From Calendula officinalis (taxonomy: Eukaryota; Streptophyta; Magnoliopsida; Asterales; Asteraceae): DNA of 64,000 bases. The notes under the pieces were generated by a model that was not told the DNA's origin, searched no databases, and saw nothing but the letters and a program-made list of their open reading frames with translations. Positions 61,447 to 64,000 of the stretch are shown here, in pieces (position 1 is the stretch's first letter; every line of letters starts with the position of its first letter). The stretch is taken from contig OY970820.1 of the NCBI GenBank assembly GCA_963853835.1, positions 80,472,909 through 80,536,908 of the forward strand, read 5' to 3'. Position numbers and translations under genes: made by a program.

Positions 61447-64000
61447 TGTAACGCCCTAAAAATTATTGTAATTAAATTATTCACCTTTTATTAAATAAAT
61501 TATGTGTATTTATTTGTTTGAGATTTATATGTGTTATGTGCTTTAGTGTGTACGTAATATGAGCATTTTAAATACGTAGAGATGCAGTTAATGACAAGAG
61601 TGTCATTTATTTTGCGATTAATTAATCGTGAGAATTAATTAATAATAACAAGAATGTTATTAAATTACGTTTAATTAATTATTAGTTAATTAATATACAT
61701 ATGTGACGTTTAAGTAAATAACGAGAATGTTATTTAAGTGGTGCGTAAATAATTATGTGGCTAATCAATTAGATAATTTAGACATCGTCAATTATCGAGG
61801 CCGGTGGTTTAGCCCAAGGCCTTTCCTTCGGTGGTTCGTTTTTTTTAACCCGAGTCTGGTTAAGAGAAAAGACCAATCCTTATTTGTTCTTGTATGTGCG
61901 TGTCCATGTAAGCCCAGTTGCAAATTTGGTCTCGGCAAGGAGTGGAACCGAGCCCACATGTATGGTGGTGAGCTGGCCATGAATAATTGAAGTCTAAAGT
62001 CTTGCATGCCTTTGCCTGATCCAATACACATTCTTTGGTCGTGATTCCTTTTGGTCGCAGGTTCTAGGGACCCAACAAGGGAGTTTGAGGCCCCTTGATT
62101 AGTTAACCGTAGGGATTAAGTTTCCTCTATTTTTAGACTAAATTCTCCCTCATTACTTCCTTCCTTATACCGAATTATTCCCTTCTCTGGTACCCTAATT
62201 CTGCCGCTATCTCCTCCCCTACTCATTTCCATTTGGCCGCCATCTCCCCACTCTCCATAACTTCCATCGAGCAATCAAGAAACAGAAGGTGTGATCGTGT
62301 TCAAGCTTTTGGGAAAAAACCATCGGTAATCATTCTCCTTGTTATCTTAATTCGTCAATCATATTTCCTCCCTAACCGAACCTTGTGTCCTCATTCTTTT
62401 CTAGTTCATGCGGCGGGCATCGAACAGCAGTCAAGAGAGCTCGAATGGTGGTATAATTGCGGGACTAATCGAGCAGGAGGTTGATCGTATAATACCGACT
62501 GAGCAGGAGAGTTTGTGAGGTCCAGGTTGTCGGTAATCGAGTGAAGAATTCTTGGGCTGTGTTGCTTGTTTCGGTAGTAATCTTCCCGAGCTTGAGTTGT
62601 GATCGATTGGTGGTTTCTCGCTTCTTTTTGGTAGAGCTCTTATCTCTTTTTGTTGCTCTTTTCGTTTAATCCCTGATTCGTGATAACTAACCCCGTTTGT
62701 TGTAGATTAATGGTGATGTCGGGGCTGAGTTGAGCCATGTTAGGACTCGGGCTTGTGCTCGTTGGGTGTTGTATTGTTGGCTTCGTTCCGGCTGTAGTAA
62801 TAGTCAATGTCTTCGTTTCCAAACTAATAAACGAGTCTTGTTTCAACTGTTTCGTTTCACTATTAATCATCTCGTTTTGGAACTGCTGTTGTTGACCGCT
62901 GTTTTGTATATTTTCGGGTTAAGGGTTTGGGTAAAACCATTGGTCAAAATAACTTAATCGTTTTATCTAATCGAGCCATAAAAATAGGAAACCGAACCCT
63001 TAGGTTCTTGGTTTCCTAAACCGAAAGAGTTTATGAAAAGAAAAGAATTAATTTATTTTAATCAAGTTTCTGAGTTTAAAGATGGATTCCGGGGCTGTCG
63101 GGTGCCTCGGGAATATACGGGTTGACGTCGGGATTCAAAACGGGTTTTTATTTATCATGCTGAATTTTATCAGAATCTGCCTTCTGAGTTCAGGGCTGTT
63201 TTTAACATACTTAAAATATGTTTCTGGATTTTTGGCCAAAGATGGTGCCTAGTTTTCTGAGTCCTCTTTCCTTTGCCGCTGACGGCTCGTTAGTTTGATT
63301 TACAGTTTAAAAGATATCCCGGTTTTCGTAAATTGTCGCAAGAGATTTCGCTGTTCAGCTATTCTGTCTTGTGAGCATGTTTCGAGCCCTTTCTGTTTGG
63401 ATTTAGCTTCTGAGGTCTTCTGTAAAATTTTAGTCATCTGAGTCTTTTAGCTACTGTGAAAATTCGAATAAAAACTAGTGTGCGGTTTTAGAGTTATAGC
63501 CGTTCCCGCGAAAGTGCTGTGTGCTGTTTAGTTTCTGCTCAAACAACCTTTGAGTCTAATCCTAACTCGAGCTTCTTTGTACCTTGTTGGACCTTCTAGG
63601 ACCTGTTAGAGACGCTCTTCTGTAACGTGGATATTTAGGAGAATACGTCTATTCGAGGTGGGTAATCTCACTATAAACTTGTACTTACTTTCGATTCATG
63701 ATTATGTGCTATGTGTTGTGAATTGTCTTGTTGATTGAGCTTGAGTATTGATTGTGTGATTTATCTGAGTTATCTGTGATCTGAGTTATCTGGAGACCGA
63801 GTTATCTGAGTTCTGAGTTCTTGAGTTAAAACATTAAACATAATATACTTGACTTCACACCGAAGAGCACTGGTGTCAGATGTTTGTCTTGGCACCAAAG
63901 AGTACTGGTGCCAGACCTTTTGACTCAACACCGAAGAGTACAGGTGTTGAGCCTTGAGGTGGTGTGAGGTGGGTCAAGGTTGATCTCTCGGCCCAAGTCA
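61447..64000 (+). repeat. Long gypsy LTR, 3' copy, running off the window
   Basis: Starts TGTAACGCCCTAAAAATT directly after a purine-rich AAGTGGAGTTGAGT. At least 2.55 kb, matching the 2-3 kb LTRs of Tekay-type elements and resembling the start of the 27316-29510 LTR read on the minus strand. No end is seen. Small frames inside (for example 62233-62484) are not supported as genes. Confidence 0.65.
63857..63950 (+). repeat. Three consecutive hairpin-forming repeats in the LTR
   Basis: Hairpins at 63857-63876 (ACACC/GGTGT), 63891-63912 (GGCACC/GGTGCC) and 63925-63950 (TCAACACC/GGTGTTGA), each with a 10-base loop of the form RAAGAGYACW. The stems differ but stay paired. Confidence 0.8.

Noticed and set aside
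61727..62957. Plus- and minus-strand frames in the long gypsy LTR
   Set aside because: Short, without known motifs, inside LTR sequence.
1..64000. CRISPR arrays, bacterial operons, rRNA or complete tRNA genes
   Set aside because: None seen; spaced repeats here are retroelement or minisatellite repeats, and the only tRNA-like word (14704-14715) lacks a B box.

Overview
This is a stretch of nuclear DNA from a flowering plant, a eudicot and possibly Asteraceae (the lineage is inferred from the style of the retroelement proteins and was not tested). It is AT-rich. Apart from one ordinary host gene, nearly everything recognisable is transposable-element DNA. The host gene, at 57164-57799 on the minus strand, encodes a plastid J-domain co-chaperone of the DnaJ 20 (J20) type.

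Positions 1-43021 read best as one nested stack of LTR retrotransposons. The outermost is a minus-strand Ty1/copia Sirevirus (B, 32732-43021). Into its post-pol gene a minus-strand Tekay-like Ty3/gypsy element (D) inserted. D's parts are now scattered: LTR 31722-32731 plus 22867-24439, gag 20558-21826, protease 15764-16221, reverse transcriptase 12580-13041. D was split by four later insertions: an Angela-like copia element inside its LTR (24440-31721, itself carrying a solo LTR at 27316-29510); a second Angela-like element between gag and protease (16227-20552, TSD ggtat); a Tekay-family solo LTR between protease and RT (13047-15758, TSD attta); and a third Angela-like element entering RT (LTR 11439-12579). 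That third element was entered by a plus-strand Sirevirus (A, 1140-11204). A was in turn entered by a Reina-like gypsy element, whose gag and LTR occupy 1-1139.

The two Sireviruses are the most unusual part. Each has, after pol, a large extra gene preceded by its own TATA box. In A that gene has an in-frame GT-AG intron and nuclear-localisation-like clusters but no membrane segment or signal peptide. Each element is also peppered along its whole length, coding and non-coding, with its own short near-palindromic word: ATACTGA/TCAGTAT in A and CAGCTGA/TCAGCTG in B.

Positions 43022-51502 hold a degraded MITE and a young, apparently intact Angela/BARE-like copia element (C, 43625-51502; TSD atgat; LTRs differing at one base; one uninterrupted 1335-aa Gag-Pol). 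Positions 51503-58980 are gene-space flank: AT-rich DNA, a Stowaway-type MITE inside a local duplication, a MULE-type element with 200-bp terminal inverted repeats, the J20 gene and a Harbinger-type MITE. Positions 58981-64000 are a fragment of the Angela-like LTR, a C-poor stretch I cannot assign, and the decayed 3' part of a plus-strand gypsy element with a long LTR running off the window.
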